From contig NZ_QWBW01000007.1 of the NCBI RefSeq assembly GCF_004117855.1, forward strand, positions 231,507 to 295,506: a stretch of DNA of 64,000 bases. Direction: 5' to 3'. Both the position numbers and the translations under genes were made by a program. Positions 34,882 to 45,462 of the stretch are shown one piece after another (positions within the stretch are counted from its first letter, which is position 1; the number at the start of each line of letters is the position of its first letter). The stretch comes from Modicisalibacter coralii. Lineage in GTDB: Bacteria; Pseudomonadota; Gammaproteobacteria; Pseudomonadales; Halomonadaceae. Below the pieces are notes generated by a model. It saw only the letters and a program-made list of their open reading frames with translations. It had not been told where the DNA came from and ran no database searches.

Positions 34882-36138
34882 GTGAAACTGCTGCATACCG
34901 CCGACTGGCACCTCGGCCAGACCTTTCATGGCCAGGAACGCCATGCCGAACAACGGGCCTTTCTCGACTGGCTGCTGGAGACGCTGGAGACCCGGCGGCC
35001 CGACGCGCTGCTGATCGCCGGCGACGTCTTCGACGTGGTCAACCCGTCGCTGCGCGCCCAGGCCCTGCTCTACGACTTCATCGTTGCCGCCCACGAGCGC
35101 CTGCCGACGCTGGACATGGTGCTGATCGCCGGCAACCACGACAGCGGCAACCGCATCGAACTGCCCGCTCCGCTGCTGGCCCGCCTGCGCACCCACGCGC
35201 TGGGCCGGGTTCACTGGCTCGACGATGGGCGGCTCGACGCCGAGCGGCTGCTGGTACCGCTCACCGACGCCAGCGGCGAGACCCGCGCCTGGTGCCTGGC
35301 GCTGCCCTTTTTGCGTCCCGCCGAGGTCACCGGGCGGCGCGGCGACGATGACGCCCCGGTCGACGACTACGTCGGCGGCATCAGCCGCGTCCACGCGGCA
35401 CTGATCGATGCGGCCCGCGCGCGCCGCGCCAACGGCCAGGCACTGGTCGCCATGAGTCACGCCCACCTGCGCGGCGCGGCGGTCTCGGAGGCCAGCGAGC
35501 GGCCGATCGTCATCGGCGGCGAGGAATCGATCCCGGCGGCGCTGTTTCCCGAGGACATCGCCTACGTGGCGCTGGGTCACCTGCACCGCGCCCAGCAGGT
35601 CGGCGAGGCGCGCATCCGCTACAGCGGCAGCCCCTTGCCGCTGGATTTCAGCGAGGTCGACTACCCGCATCAGGTGGTCGAGGTCACCCTCGACGGCGAA
35701 CGCCTGGTCGATCTCGAAACCCTCGGCGTGCCGCGCCCGGTGGCCATGCAGCGGATCGGCCCCGCGCCTCTGGCGCAGGTGCTGGACGAGCTGGAAAGCC
35801 TGGACGACGACCCCGACCTGCCGCGCGAGCGCTGGCCCTGGCTGGAGGTACGCGTCGAGCTCGACGCGCCGGCCCCCGATCTGCGCGCCCGCATCGAGGC
35901 GGCGCTGGCCGGCAAGGCGCTGCGCCTGCTGCGACTCACGCGGCGCCTGCCCCAGACCGAGCACGAAACGGCTCCGGCACGGGTCGATCTCGAGACGCTC
36001 GGCCCGCGCAAGCTCTTCGAACGCACCTGGCAGGCACGCTGGGACGCGCCACCCGACGATACGGTGCTGGCCGACTTCGACCGGCTCTGCCAGGACGTGC
36101 TCGACGGACAGCAGGACGCCGGGGAACTGGACCGATGA
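34882..36138 (+). CDS. sbcD: SbcCD nuclease subunit D
   Basis: A 418-residue Mre11-type nuclease starting at GTG 34882 (VKLLHTADWHLGQ). Phosphoesterase motifs are complete: HTADWHLGQ, IAGDVFDVVNPS, AGNHDSGNR, and GHLHR. With SbcC it opens DNA hairpins and trims ends. The last base triplet overlaps the sbcC start as ATGA, so the subunits are translationally coupled. The C-terminal capping region is present. Confidence 0.95.
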   Translation: MKLLHTADWHLGQTFHGQERHAEQRAFLDWLLETLETRRPDALLIAGDVFDVVNPSLRAQALLYDFIVAAHERLPTLDMVLIAGNHDSGNRIELPAPLLARLRTHALGRVHWLDDGRLDAERLLVPLTDASGETRAWCLALPFLRPAEVTGRRGDDDAPVDDYVGGISRVHAALIDAARARRANGQALVAMSHAHLRGAAVSEASERPIVIGGEESIPAALFPEDIAYVALGHLHRAQQVGEARIRYSGSPLPLDFSEVDYPHQVVEVTLDGERLVDLETLGVPRPVAMQRIGPAPLAQVLDELESLDDDPDLPRERWPWLEVRVELDAPAPDLRARIEAALAGKALRLLRLTRRLPQTEHETAPARVDLETLGPRKLFERTWQARWDAPPDDTVLADFDRLCQDVLDGQQDAGELDR

Positions 36139-39100
36139 GAATTCTCGCCCTGCGTCTGGCCAACCTCGCCTCGCTGCCCGGTCCGCTGGAACTCGACTTC
36201 GCGAGCCCGCCCCTCGCCGATGCCGGCCTGTTCGCCATCACCGGCCCCACCGGCGCCGGCAAGAGCACCCTGCTCGACGCGCTGTGCCTGGCGCTCTACG
36301 GCAATACACCGCGCCTGCGCCTGGCCCCCCAGCGCGACAGCCAGCTCGACGATGCCGCGGGCACCGCGCTGACCACCAGCGATCCGCGCACCCTGCTGCG
36401 CCGGGGTACCGCCAGCGGCCATGCCGAGGTCGACTTCGTGGGTCGCGACGGCCGCCGCTATCGCGCCCGCTGGGCGGTGCGCCGGGCCCGCGACAAGGCC
36501 GACGGCCGCCTGCAGGCCGTCGAACAGTCGCTGCGCGATCTCGACAACGACCGCCTGTTGACCGCCCAGAAACGCGAGTTCGATCGCCTGCTGCCCGAGC
36601 GTCTGGGGCTGACCTTCGAGCAGTTCACCCGCGCCGTGCTGCTCGCCCAGAGCGAGTTCGCCGCCTTCCTGCAGGCCGACGACAACGCCCGCAGCGATCT
36701 GCTGGAGCGACTCACCGGCACCGCCGAGTATTCGGCGATCTCGATGGCCGCCTTTCGTCGCGCCAGCGAGGCGAAGAAGCGGGTCGAGGCCCTGGAGACC
36801 CGACTCGCCGACGACCTGCCCGCCGAGCCGGCGGGCCGCGCCGACCTCGAACGACGGGCCCGCGCCGCCCAGGACGCCTTCGATGCCGTGCAGCGCGACG
36901 CCAGGGGGCTGGAAGCGCGCGAGCAGTGGCACGCCAGCGATGAACGGCTGCGTGACGCCGTCACCGCGGGTCGGCGCCGCCAGCAGGCGGCCGAGGACCG
37001 CTGGCAGTCACTGGCGCCCGTGCGGGAGGATCAGGCGTGGCGGCGGGTGATTCTGCCCCAGCGGCATCGTCTGACGCGTCAGGCCGAACTGCCCGGCGAA
37101 CTCGACGCCCTGAAAGCCGCTCACCAGCAGACCCAAGGGGCACTGGCCGACGCGGAGAGCGCCCGGGACCAGGCTGGACGCGCCTTCGAGGCCGCCGAGC
37201 GGACACTGGCGCAAGCCGCCGAGGCACGCCGCACGGCCGAGCCCGCGCTGCGCGAGGCTCGGGAGCTGGCCATGGACCTGGCCAATCTCAACCATCAGCT
37301 GGCACAGCTGGAAAAGACCCAGGCCGAGCGGCAGGCCCAGCGCGACCACCTGGAGACCGATCATCAGAAGGCTCGGACGGAACATCGTCAACGCCGCCAG
37401 CAGCACGCCGACTGGCAGGCGACGTTGCAGCAACTGCTGGGCGAGCACGACGACCTCGAGACCGCCCGCCAGGCCCACCGCAGTGCGCTCGAACGGGCTC
37501 ATCAGCGCCAGCTGGCCCTCGAGGAGCTCGCCAGTCACTGGCGGGAGTACCAGCGCGCCCTGACCCACCATCAGCGACTGTTCGAGCGGGTCCAGGCGGA
37601 CGAACCCCGGCTGGCCCGGCTGCTGGAGCAGGGCCGGCAGGCCCGACGCCGGCTCGATGACGCCCAGGCCCGCCACGACACCGTGACCGGCATGATCGAG
37701 CGCAGCCGGGCGGCGCGCAGCGACGGTGTCGTCGCGCTGCGCGAGACGCTTGTCGAGGACGCCCCGTGCCCGGTCTGCGGCGGGCTCGAGCATCCCTGGC
37801 GGCACCATCCACCGGCATCGCCGGAGGCGGAACAGCTGGCAGCGCAGCAGCGCGAAGAGGAACGCCAACGCCAGGAAGTCGACGAGGCCCTGACCCAGGC
37901 CAAGCAGGCACGCGACCGCCTGTTCGGCGAGTACAGTGCCCTCGACGCCTCGCTCAAGCAGGCGCGTCAGGAGCTTCAGAGCGCCGAACGGCAATGTCGG
38001 GAGGCCCGCGACGCCCTCGCACGGCACCCGCTGCATGGCGAACTCGCGACGCTCGAAGAGGACCAGCGCGACACCTGGCTGGCCGAGCAGAGCGAGCGCG
38101 CCAAGGCCGATCACGCGCATCACGACACGATACTAGGCAAGCTGAATCAGGCCGAGGCGCGCATCGAACCACTACGCCAGGCCCTGCAGGAAGACGCCAC
38201 GCGGCTGGCACGTTTCGAGACGCGCCGCGAGGGGCTCGACACGGAGCTGCAGGCACTCGCCGAGCAACTGCCGCCGCTTCGTCAGCGGCGCGACGATCGC
38301 GCCCGCGCCCTCGCCGCGAGACTCGGCGAGCATGCCTCGCCGGACGCCTGGCAGCAGCATCTCGATGCCCGTCAGGAGAACGCCAGACAGGCCCGGGAGG
38401 CGGCCCAGACACACCGGCACGAGACGCAGCGCGAGCACCAGCGGCTCGCCCAGCAGGCGGCCCACGAGGCCGAGCGCCTGGCGACGCTGACCCATGAGCG
38501 CGACACCCTGAACGCCGAGCTGGCCGAGTGGCGGCGCACGCATGCCGCGCTGGACGAAGCCCGGCTCGCCCGCCTGCTGGCCCAGGCCGACGACGCGGCA
38601 GAGCGCCAGCGCCAGCAACTGGAAGACGCCGATCATGACCGCCAGCAGGCCGCCGCCAGCCTGGCCGAGCGTCGTCAGGCACTGCTCGATCATCGCCGCG
38701 ATCAGCAGCTCCTCGACGGGGCGGCAGACGACGCTGCCCTGCTCGACGAATCCGCCGAGGCCGAGATCGTCCGGCGCCGCGAAGCGCTCGACCATGAACG
38801 CGAGGCCCTGGCCCCGCGCCTGGACGCCGCTCAGCAGCAGCGCGACGAGGCCGTGCATGCCCTGCGCGACGACGACCGGCGACGTCAGCGCCACCAGGAC
38901 GCCCAGGCCGAATTGGCAGCGGCACGCAGCGAATTCCGCCGCTGGGGCCGGATCAGCGAGCTGATAGGTTCCGCCGACGGCAAGGCCTTCCGGCGTATCG
39001 CCCAGGCCTACAACCTGGAACAGCTGCTCGAGCACGCCAACGTCCATCTCGCCGGGCTCAGCCGCCGCTACCGGCTGGTACGCGGCGGCAGCGAACTCGG

Positions 39101-39440
39101 TCTGCTGGTGATCGACCGCGACATGGCCGACGAGCGCCGCTCGGTGCACTCGCTCTCCGGCGGCGAGACCTTCCTCGTCTCGCTGGCGCTGGCGCTGGGC
39201 CTGGCCTCGATGGCCTCCGGCGAGCTGGCCATCGAGTCGCTGTTCATCGACGAAGGCTTCGGCAGCCTCGACCCCGAGTCGCTGGCGCTGGCCATGGATG
39301 CCCTGGACGGTCTCCAGGCCCTGGGCCGCCGTGTCGGTGTGATCTCCCACGTCCCCGAGATGCACGAACGCATTCCGGTACAGATCCGCATCGAACCGGA
39401 GGGCAACGGTACCAGCCGGGCGCGGTTGGTGAGCGAGTGA
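36135..39440 (+). CDS. sbcC: SbcCD nuclease subunit C (Rad50-like ATPase)
   Basis: A 1101-residue SMC-like ATPase. Walker A ITGPTGAGKSTLLDAL lies near residue 36, long coiled coils flank a zinc hook CPVCGG (Cys545 and Cys548), and the C-terminal half has the signature LSGGETFLVSLALALGLA and Walker B SLFIDEGFGSLD. Length is normal. Coupled to sbcD by a four-base overlap. Confidence 0.95.
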   Translation: MRILALRLANLASLPGPLELDFASPPLADAGLFAITGPTGAGKSTLLDALCLALYGNTPRLRLAPQRDSQLDDAAGTALTTSDPRTLLRRGTASGHAEVDFVGRDGRRYRARWAVRRARDKADGRLQAVEQSLRDLDNDRLLTAQKREFDRLLPERLGLTFEQFTRAVLLAQSEFAAFLQADDNARSDLLERLTGTAEYSAISMAAFRRASEAKKRVEALETRLADDLPAEPAGRADLERRARAAQDAFDAVQRDARGLEAREQWHASDERLRDAVTAGRRRQQAAEDRWQSLAPVREDQAWRRVILPQRHRLTRQAELPGELDALKAAHQQTQGALADAESARDQAGRAFEAAERTLAQAAEARRTAEPALREARELAMDLANLNHQLAQLEKTQAERQAQRDHLETDHQKARTEHRQRRQQHADWQATLQQLLGEHDDLETARQAHRSALERAHQRQLALEELASHWREYQRALTHHQRLFERVQADEPRLARLLEQGRQARRRLDDAQARHDTVTGMIERSRAARSDGVVALRETLVEDAPCPVCGGLEHPWRHHPPASPEAEQLAAQQREEERQRQEVDEALTQAKQARDRLFGEYSALDASLKQARQELQSAERQCREARDALARHPLHGELATLEEDQRDTWLAEQSERAKADHAHHDTILGKLNQAEARIEPLRQALQEDATRLARFETRREGLDTELQALAEQLPPLRQRRDDRARALAARLGEHASPDAWQQHLDARQENARQAREAAQTHRHETQREHQRLAQQAAHEAERLATLTHERDTLNAELAEWRRTHAALDEARLARLLAQADDAAERQRQQLEDADHDRQQAAASLAERRQALLDHRRDQQLLDGAADDAALLDESAEAEIVRRREALDHEREALAPRLDAAQQQRDEAVHALRDDDRRRQRHQDAQAELAAARSEFRRWGRISELIGSADGKAFRRIAQAYNLEQLLEHANVHLAGLSRRYRLVRGGSELGLLVIDRDMADERRSVHSLSGGETFLVSLALALGLASMASGELAIESLFIDEGFGSLDPESLALAMDALDGLQALGRRVGVISHVPEMHERIPVQIRIEPEGNGTSRARLVSE

Positions 39441-39482
39441 CTCGGCCTCGCCATTGCCGCGCGCTCTGTTGAACGCTATTCT

Positions 39483-39507
39483 GTACAGGACAACATCCCG
39501 TACAGGA
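39483..39507 (+). promoter_or_regulatory. YefM-type operator repeat
   Basis: GTACAGGA occurs twice (39483-39490 and 39500-39507) directly before the antitoxin gene; the first lies in a full TGTACA palindrome. TGTACA cores are the known binding elements of YefM autoregulation in E. coli. Confidence 0.6.
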
Positions 39508-39515
39508 AATATCCG

Positions 39516-39770
39516 ATGGATGCCATCAGCTATACGGCGGCACGCAGCCATCTGGCGAAGACCATGCAGCAGGTTTGCGACGACCACACCCCCATCACCA
39601 TCACACGCAGCAAGGCGCCGTCGGTGGTCATGATGTCGCTGGAAGACTATGAAGCCTTGCAGGAAACCGCCTACCTGTTGCGCTCGCCGAAGAACGCCCG
39701 ACGCCTGCTCGAGTCCATCGCGCAATTGGAGAATGGCGATGGTCGCGAGCGGGAGCTCATCGAGGAATGA
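39516..39770 (+). CDS. yefM: YefM/Phd family antitoxin
   Basis: An 84-residue Phd/YefM antitoxin: SYTAARSHLAKTMQQVCDDH is the DNA-binding N-terminus with the typical ITRSKAPSVVMMSLEDYEALQET core, then a disordered toxin-binding tail. It represses its own operon with YoeB and neutralises the toxin. Ends with a four-base overlap on the toxin gene. The operator lies just upstream. Confidence 0.93.
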   Translation: MDAISYTAARSHLAKTMQQVCDDHTPITITRSKAPSVVMMSLEDYEALQETAYLLRSPKNARRLLESIAQLENGDGRERELIEE

Positions 39771-40021
39771 AGCTCACCTTCTCCGAGCATGCCTGGGAGG
39801 AGTACCTCTATTGGCAACGAACCGACAGGAAGACACTCCGCCGGATCAATCAGTTGATCAAGGCGATCCAGCGAGCGCCCTTCGAGGGTATCGGCAAGCC
39901 GGAACCCCTGAAGCATGGTCTCGCGGGCTACTGGTCACGGCGCATCGATGAGGAACACCGTCTCGTCTACAAGGTCGCGGAGGCACATCTCTTCATCGCT
40001 CAGTTACGCTACCACTACTGA
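39767..40021 (+). CDS. yoeB: YoeB family mRNA interferase toxin
   Basis: An 84-residue RelE-fold toxin. The family pattern MKLTFSEHAWEEYLYWQ, INQLIKAIQRAPFEGIGKPEPLK and RRIDEEHRLVYKV is complete, and the C-terminal LRYHY carries the active-site His and Tyr. YoeB cuts mRNA at the ribosomal A site. Length and key residues are intact, so the toxin is probably functional. Confidence 0.93.
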   Translation: MKLTFSEHAWEEYLYWQRTDRKTLRRINQLIKAIQRAPFEGIGKPEPLKHGLAGYWSRRIDEEHRLVYKVAEAHLFIAQLRYHY

Positions 40022-40135
40022 GACACCGGGCACGACGTCAATCACCGCAACAATCGCCAGTCGCGCTGATATCGGCAGGTCCCGTCCGGCGGCGGGGTTG
40101 GGTATCATCGCGTCACATTCGCCAGGAAGCCGCCC

Positions 40136-40825
40136 ATGACCCGCGACGTGCCGCGCCCCAATCTCGCCATCAGCGCCCACCAGCGTCTCAAGCGCGACAT
40201 CATTCGCGGCGTCTTCGCCCCTGGCGAGAAGCTGCTGATGAGCCGCCTGAAGGCGCGCTATGAACTGGGCGTGGGGCCGCTGCGCGAGGCACTCTCGCAA
40301 TTGATCGGCGAACGGCTGGTCACCGCGGTCAGCCAGCGCGGCTACCGGGTCGCGGGGATGTCGCTGCAAGAGCTCGAGGATGTCTACGATGCCCGCGCCG
40401 AACTGGAAGGGCTGGTGCTGGAGCTGGCCATCGCCCGCGGCGACGACGACTGGGAGGCACAGATCCTGGCCAGGGCGCACACCCTGGCCAAGGTGATGGA
40501 GGTCAACAGCGCCGAGGAGATGCTCGACGTCTGGGACGCCCGCCATCAGGCCTTCCACACCGCTATCGCCGCGGGCTGCCGCTCGCCGCACCTGCTTCAG
40601 GCTCGCGCCGCGTTATTCGACCAGGCCGAGCGTTATCGCCACCTGTGGCTGTGTCGCACGGTGTTCTCCGACGACGCCCTGGACGCCAAGCGCCGCGAGC
40701 ATGCCGCCCTGGTCGAGGCGATCCTGGCCCGCGACACCCCCCGGGCGCGGGCGATGATGCGCGACCACCTGATGACGCCGGTGCCGATCATCCGGCAGGA
40801 GCTGGAAGCGCGCGCACTCATCTAG
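40136..40825 (+). CDS. GntR/FadR-family transcriptional regulator (FCD domain)
   Basis: A 229-residue regulator with an N-terminal winged helix (AHQRLKRDIIRGVFAPGEKL, then LGVGPLREALSQL) and a C-terminal all-helical FCD ligand domain with metal-type histidines (DARHQAFHTAI). It converges on, and overlaps by four bases, a CoA-transferase gene followed by gcdH, which suggests control of glutarate catabolism, similar to CsiR-type regulators. In pseudomonads the gcd genes use a LysR regulator instead. Confidence 0.85.
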   Translation: MTRDVPRPNLAISAHQRLKRDIIRGVFAPGEKLLMSRLKARYELGVGPLREALSQLIGERLVTAVSQRGYRVAGMSLQELEDVYDARAELEGLVLELAIARGDDDWEAQILARAHTLAKVMEVNSAEEMLDVWDARHQAFHTAIAAGCRSPHLLQARAALFDQAERYRHLWLCRTVFSDDALDAKRREHAALVEAILARDTPRARAMMRDHLMTPVPIIRQELEARALI

Positions 40826-42057
40826 GCGTCGTCGGGTCGGCCGAGCACCCCACTCTCGTGCAACGCCGCCAGCGCGGCGGGATCGAGGCCGAGGCGTTCG
40901 GCGAGCACCGCATCGGTATGTTCGCCTAGCCGCGGCGGGGCCCGCTCGGCGTTCAGCCGCTGGCCGTCGAGCCGAATCGGGTTGCCCACCAGCGACATGG
41001 GCTCGCCGGCCGCGTGACATCGCTCGATGCGTAGCCCGCGATGACGCACCTGCGGGTCGTCGAATACCGCGTCGAGCCGGTTGATCGGCCCGCAGGGCAC
41101 CCCCGCCGCTTCCATGGCCGCCAGCCACTCGACGCTTTTCGCCCCGCGCAGCCGGGCGTCGAGCAAGGGGACCAGTGTCTCGCGATGGGCGACGTGAGCG
41201 GCGTTGGTGGCAAAGCGTGCATCGTCGGCCAGCCCCGGCATGCCCAATACCTCGCACAGGCGTCGGAACTGGTCGTCGTTGCCCACCGCCAGGATCAGAT
41301 GGCCGTCGGCGGTGGCGAACGCCTGATAGGGCACGATGTTGGGATGCGCATTGCCCAGCCGCTCGGGATTGCGGCCGCTGGTCAGGTAGTTGAGCGCCTG
41401 GTTGGCCAGTACCCCGACCTGCACGTCGAGCAGCGCCATGTCGATGTGACCGCCCCGCCCGGTGGTCTCGCGGCGGTGCAGGGCGGCGAGAATAGCGTTG
41501 GCGGCGTACAGCCCGGTGAAGATGTCGACGAACGCCACCCCCACCTTGGTCGGCTCGCCGTCGGGCTGACCGGTCACGCTCATCAGCCCGCCCATGCCCT
41601 GGATCAGGAAGTCGTAGCCGGCCCGCGAGGCATAGGGGCCGTCCTGGCCGAAGCCGGTGATCGAGCAGTAGACCAGACGCGGGTTGGCCTCGCACAGGCT
41701 GGCCGCGTCCAGGCCGTAGGCGGCCAGCCCGCCGACCTTGAAGTTCTCGATCAGCACGTCGCTGTCGGCGGCCAGCCGGCGAACCAGCGCCTGCCCCTCG
41801 GGCCGGGCGAGGTCGATGGTCACCGAGCGCTTGCCGCGATTGGCACTGAGAAAGTATGCCGACTCGGTGGTGCCGTCGAGCCAGGGCGGCCCCCAGCCGC
41901 GGGTGTCGTCACCGCGCCCGGGGCGCTCGATCTTGATCACCTCGGCCCCCAGGTCGGCGAGCTGCTGGGTACACCAGGGACCGGCCAGCACCCGCGACAG
42001 ATCGAGCACGCGGATACCGGCGAGCGGCTTGCGCAGGGTCTCATCGCAAACGGTCAT
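40822..42057 (-). CDS. CaiB/BaiF CoA-transferase, probably succinyl-CoA:glutarate CoA-transferase
   Basis: A 411-residue type III CoA-transferase: LAGIRVLDLSRVLAGPW, DLGAEVIKIERPGRGDDTR and the catalytic aspartate in GGHIDMALLD. It lies seven bases downstream of gcdH on the same strand, so it most likely activates glutarate to glutaryl-CoA for GcdH. The family is broad and specificity is inferred from context only. ATG 42057 fits the family start. Confidence 0.85.
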   Translation of the reverse strand: MTVCDETLRKPLAGIRVLDLSRVLAGPWCTQQLADLGAEVIKIERPGRGDDTRGWGPPWLDGTTESAYFLSANRGKRSVTIDLARPEGQALVRRLAADSDVLIENFKVGGLAAYGLDAASLCEANPRLVYCSITGFGQDGPYASRAGYDFLIQGMGGLMSVTGQPDGEPTKVGVAFVDIFTGLYAANAILAALHRRETTGRGGHIDMALLDVQVGVLANQALNYLTSGRNPERLGNAHPNIVPYQAFATADGHLILAVGNDDQFRRLCEVLGMPGLADDARFATNAAHVAHRETLVPLLDARLRGAKSVEWLAAMEAAGVPCGPINRLDAVFDDPQVRHRGLRIERCHAAGEPMSLVGNPIRLDGQRLNAERAPPRLGEHTDAVLAERLGLDPAALAALHESGVLGRPDDA

Positions 42058-42064
42058 GGCGGCC

Positions 42065-43243
<1,179 letters not shown>

Positions 43244-43387
43244 GTCGGCCTCGCGGGAAGCGGGTTGCAGGGGATGACGCTCGCCATCGTGCCTGAAATA
43301 TTATCGACATAAATAAAAAATATCTACATTTTTAACGGTCGACGAGAAGCCTGTTCGATGGCTCGACAAAAAACCGCGTTAACGAAA

Positions 43388-43417
43388 TCGGGCGAGGGCC
43401 CTGTGGCCCTCGCCCGA
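43388..43417 (-). terminator. Terminator of wrbA
   Basis: A perfect 13-bp stem, TCGGGCGAGGGCC and GGCCCTCGCCCGA with a four-base loop, is followed on the minus strand by TTTCGTT, about 30 bases beyond the wrbA stop. Confidence 0.75.
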
Positions 43418-43445
43418 GCGAGACGAGCGTTATCAGGAGAGGCGA

Positions 43446-44051
43446 TCAGCCGGCGAGCTTGGCGGTGGTCCTGGCGACATGTTCACCCTGGAAGCGCGCG
43501 ATGGTCAGTTCGTTCTCGCTGGGCTGGCGGCTGCCGTCGGGGCCGACGACGGTCGTGGCACCATAGGGCGTGCCCCCGGTCACCTCGCCCATCTCGGTCA
43601 ACGCCTGGCAGGAATACGGAACACCGACCACCACCATGCCCAGATGGAAGAGCATGGTATGGATCGAGGTCAGCGTGGTCTCCTGGCCGCCGTGCTGGCT
43701 GGCGGTCGAGGTGAAGGCGCTGCCCACCTTGCCGATCAGCTTGCCCTGGGCCCAGAGTCCGCCGGTCTGGTCCCAGAAGTTGCGCATCTGCGAGGTCATG
43801 TTGCCGTAGCGAGTGGGCGTGCCGATGATGATCGCATCGTAGTCGGCCAGTTCGTTGGGATCCTCGATCAACGGCGCCGCCTGATCCCGCTTGTAGCCGG
43901 ACTGCACGGCCACCTCGTCGGGCACCAGTTCGGCGACGCGGCGGATGTCGACCTGTGTCCCGGCAACGCCGCGCGCGCCCTCGGCCACGGCATTGGCCAG
44001 GGTCTCGACATGCCCATAGCTGGAATAGTAAACGATCAGGATACGGCTCAT
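43446..44051 (-). CDS. wrbA: NAD(P)H:quinone oxidoreductase WrbA
   Basis: A 201-residue flavodoxin-like protein with FMN-binding [35 protein letters not shown] and the [18 protein letters not shown] segment that are diagnostic of WrbA. It carries out two-electron quinone reduction. Standard length. Monocistronic, divergent from argE. Confidence 0.95.
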   Translation of the reverse strand: MSRILIVYYSSYGHVETLANAVAEGARGVAGTQVDIRRVAELVPDEVAVQSGYKRDQAAPLIEDPNELADYDAIIIGTPTRYGNMTSQMRNFWDQTGGLWAQGKLIGKVGSAFTSTASQHGGQETTLTSIHTMLFHLGMVVVGVPYSCQALTEMGEVTGGTPYGATTVVGPDGSRQPSENELTIARFQGEHVARTTAKLAG

Positions 44052-44204
44052 CGGAAACTCCTATCGACAATGAATCAAGCGCGAAAACGAATCATGAGTT
44101 GGCAAACGTTCTCAAGATGGCTCATGAGCGCTTTTCCGTCAAAAGCCCTGCCGGGGGCGCGCGGGGCCATGCTAGGCTGTGGCAAACGATCCCCCGGAGC
44201 CCTC

Positions 44205-45362
44205 ATGCAGTCCGCTCAGCAGCTACTCGAAACCCTGGTCGGGCACCCCACGGTGTCCCGCGATTCCAACCTCGACCTGATCCGTTTCGTCGAGGGCTAT
44301 CTCGACGATCTGGCGGTGCCCTGCCGCCGCATCGAGAGCGATGATGGCAAGAAGGCCAACCTGCTCGCGCGCATCGGCCCCGAGGTCGAGGGCGGCGTGG
44401 TGCTCTCCGGCCACACCGACGTGGTACCGGTGGACGGCCAGCCCTGGTCGAGCGATCCGTTCTCGCTCACCGACAAGGGCGACGGCCGCCTCTACGGCCG
44501 CGGCAGCTGCGACATGAAGGGCTTCATCGCCTGCGCGCTGGCCCAGGTCCCGCGCTGGCTGGAACAGTCGCTGACACGCCCCATCTATCTGGCACTCTCC
44601 TACGACGAGGAAGTGGGCTGCGTGGGCGCGCCACGGCTGATCGAGTCGCTGGTGGCCGACGAGCCCCGCCCCGCCGCGGTGATCGTCGGCGAACCGACAC
44701 TGATGGCCCCGGTGGTCGCCCAGAAGGGCATCACCAACCTGCGGACCACCGTGACCGGACTGGAGGCACATTCCAGCCAGGTCAACCAGGGCGTCTCGGC
44801 GGTCCACGTCGCCGCCCGGCTGGTGGCCCGGATCGAGGACATCATGGCCGAGCTGCGTGAGGCCGGCCGGGTCGACGAGGCCTTCAACGTCGCCCACTCC
44901 AGCCTTCACGTGGGCAAGATCGCCGGCGGCACGGCGATCAACATCATGGCGCGCGAATGCCAGTTCGACTGGGAGATCCGCCACCTGCCCCAGGACGGCT
45001 TCGAGTCGGTCTACGCGCGTTTCACCGAGTACGCCGAGTCCCTCGAGGGCGAGTTGCGCCAGCGCGCGCCGCAGGTCGCCATCCGTACCGAGAACCTGAC
45101 CGATACCGTGCCGGGGCTGGCCGATCGCGACAACGCCGCGGCCCTCTCGCTGTGTCGCGACCTGCTCGGCGAGCGCGACAGGGAGGCCGTCGCCTACGCC
45201 ACCGAAGCCGGCCAGTTCCAGCGCGCGGGTCTGCCGACGGTGATCTGCGGCCCGGGCAGCATCGCCCAGGCCCACCAGCCCGACGAGTACCTGGACAAGA
45301 CCCAACTGGAAGCCGGGGCGGCCTTCATGGCCCGGCTCGGCGATCGCCTTGCCGGCGATTGA
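44205..45362 (+). CDS. argE: Acetylornithine deacetylase
   Basis: A 385-residue M20 metallopeptidase-family enzyme that yields ornithine from N-acetylornithine. Metal ligands occur in LSGHTDVVPVDGQPW, GRGSCDMKGF and SYDEEVGCVG; the dimerisation domain begins near LRTTVTGLEAHSS. C-terminal QAHQPDEYL holds the last ligand. ATG 44205 is preceded by CCGGAG. No other arg gene is adjacent. Confidence 0.9.
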   Translation: MQSAQQLLETLVGHPTVSRDSNLDLIRFVEGYLDDLAVPCRRIESDDGKKANLLARIGPEVEGGVVLSGHTDVVPVDGQPWSSDPFSLTDKGDGRLYGRGSCDMKGFIACALAQVPRWLEQSLTRPIYLALSYDEEVGCVGAPRLIESLVADEPRPAAVIVGEPTLMAPVVAQKGITNLRTTVTGLEAHSSQVNQGVSAVHVAARLVARIEDIMAELREAGRVDEAFNVAHSSLHVGKIAGGTAINIMARECQFDWEIRHLPQDGFESVYARFTEYAESLEGELRQRAPQVAIRTENLTDTVPGLADRDNAAALSLCRDLLGERDREAVAYATEAGQFQRAGLPTVICGPGSIAQAHQPDEYLDKTQLEAGAAFMARLGDRLAGD

Positions 45363-45413
45363 TCCAGGCTTTCACGCCCATCGCCCTTGTTAACCGTTGG
45401 TCACGTTGCCCAA

Positions 45414-45424
45414 ATGTTGAACAT
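45414..45424 (+). promoter_or_regulatory. ATGTTGAACAT operator upstream of the FadR-type regulator
   Basis: A perfect 11-base palindrome ATGTT-G-AACAT lies 38 bases before the regulator's GTG start. The same motif occurs in pairs before xylD and xylX and singly near 49.7 kb, so it probably marks autoregulation. Confidence 0.7.
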
Positions 45425-45462
45425 ATGGCAGCGTTGATCGAAACCGTCTTGGAATCACATCC

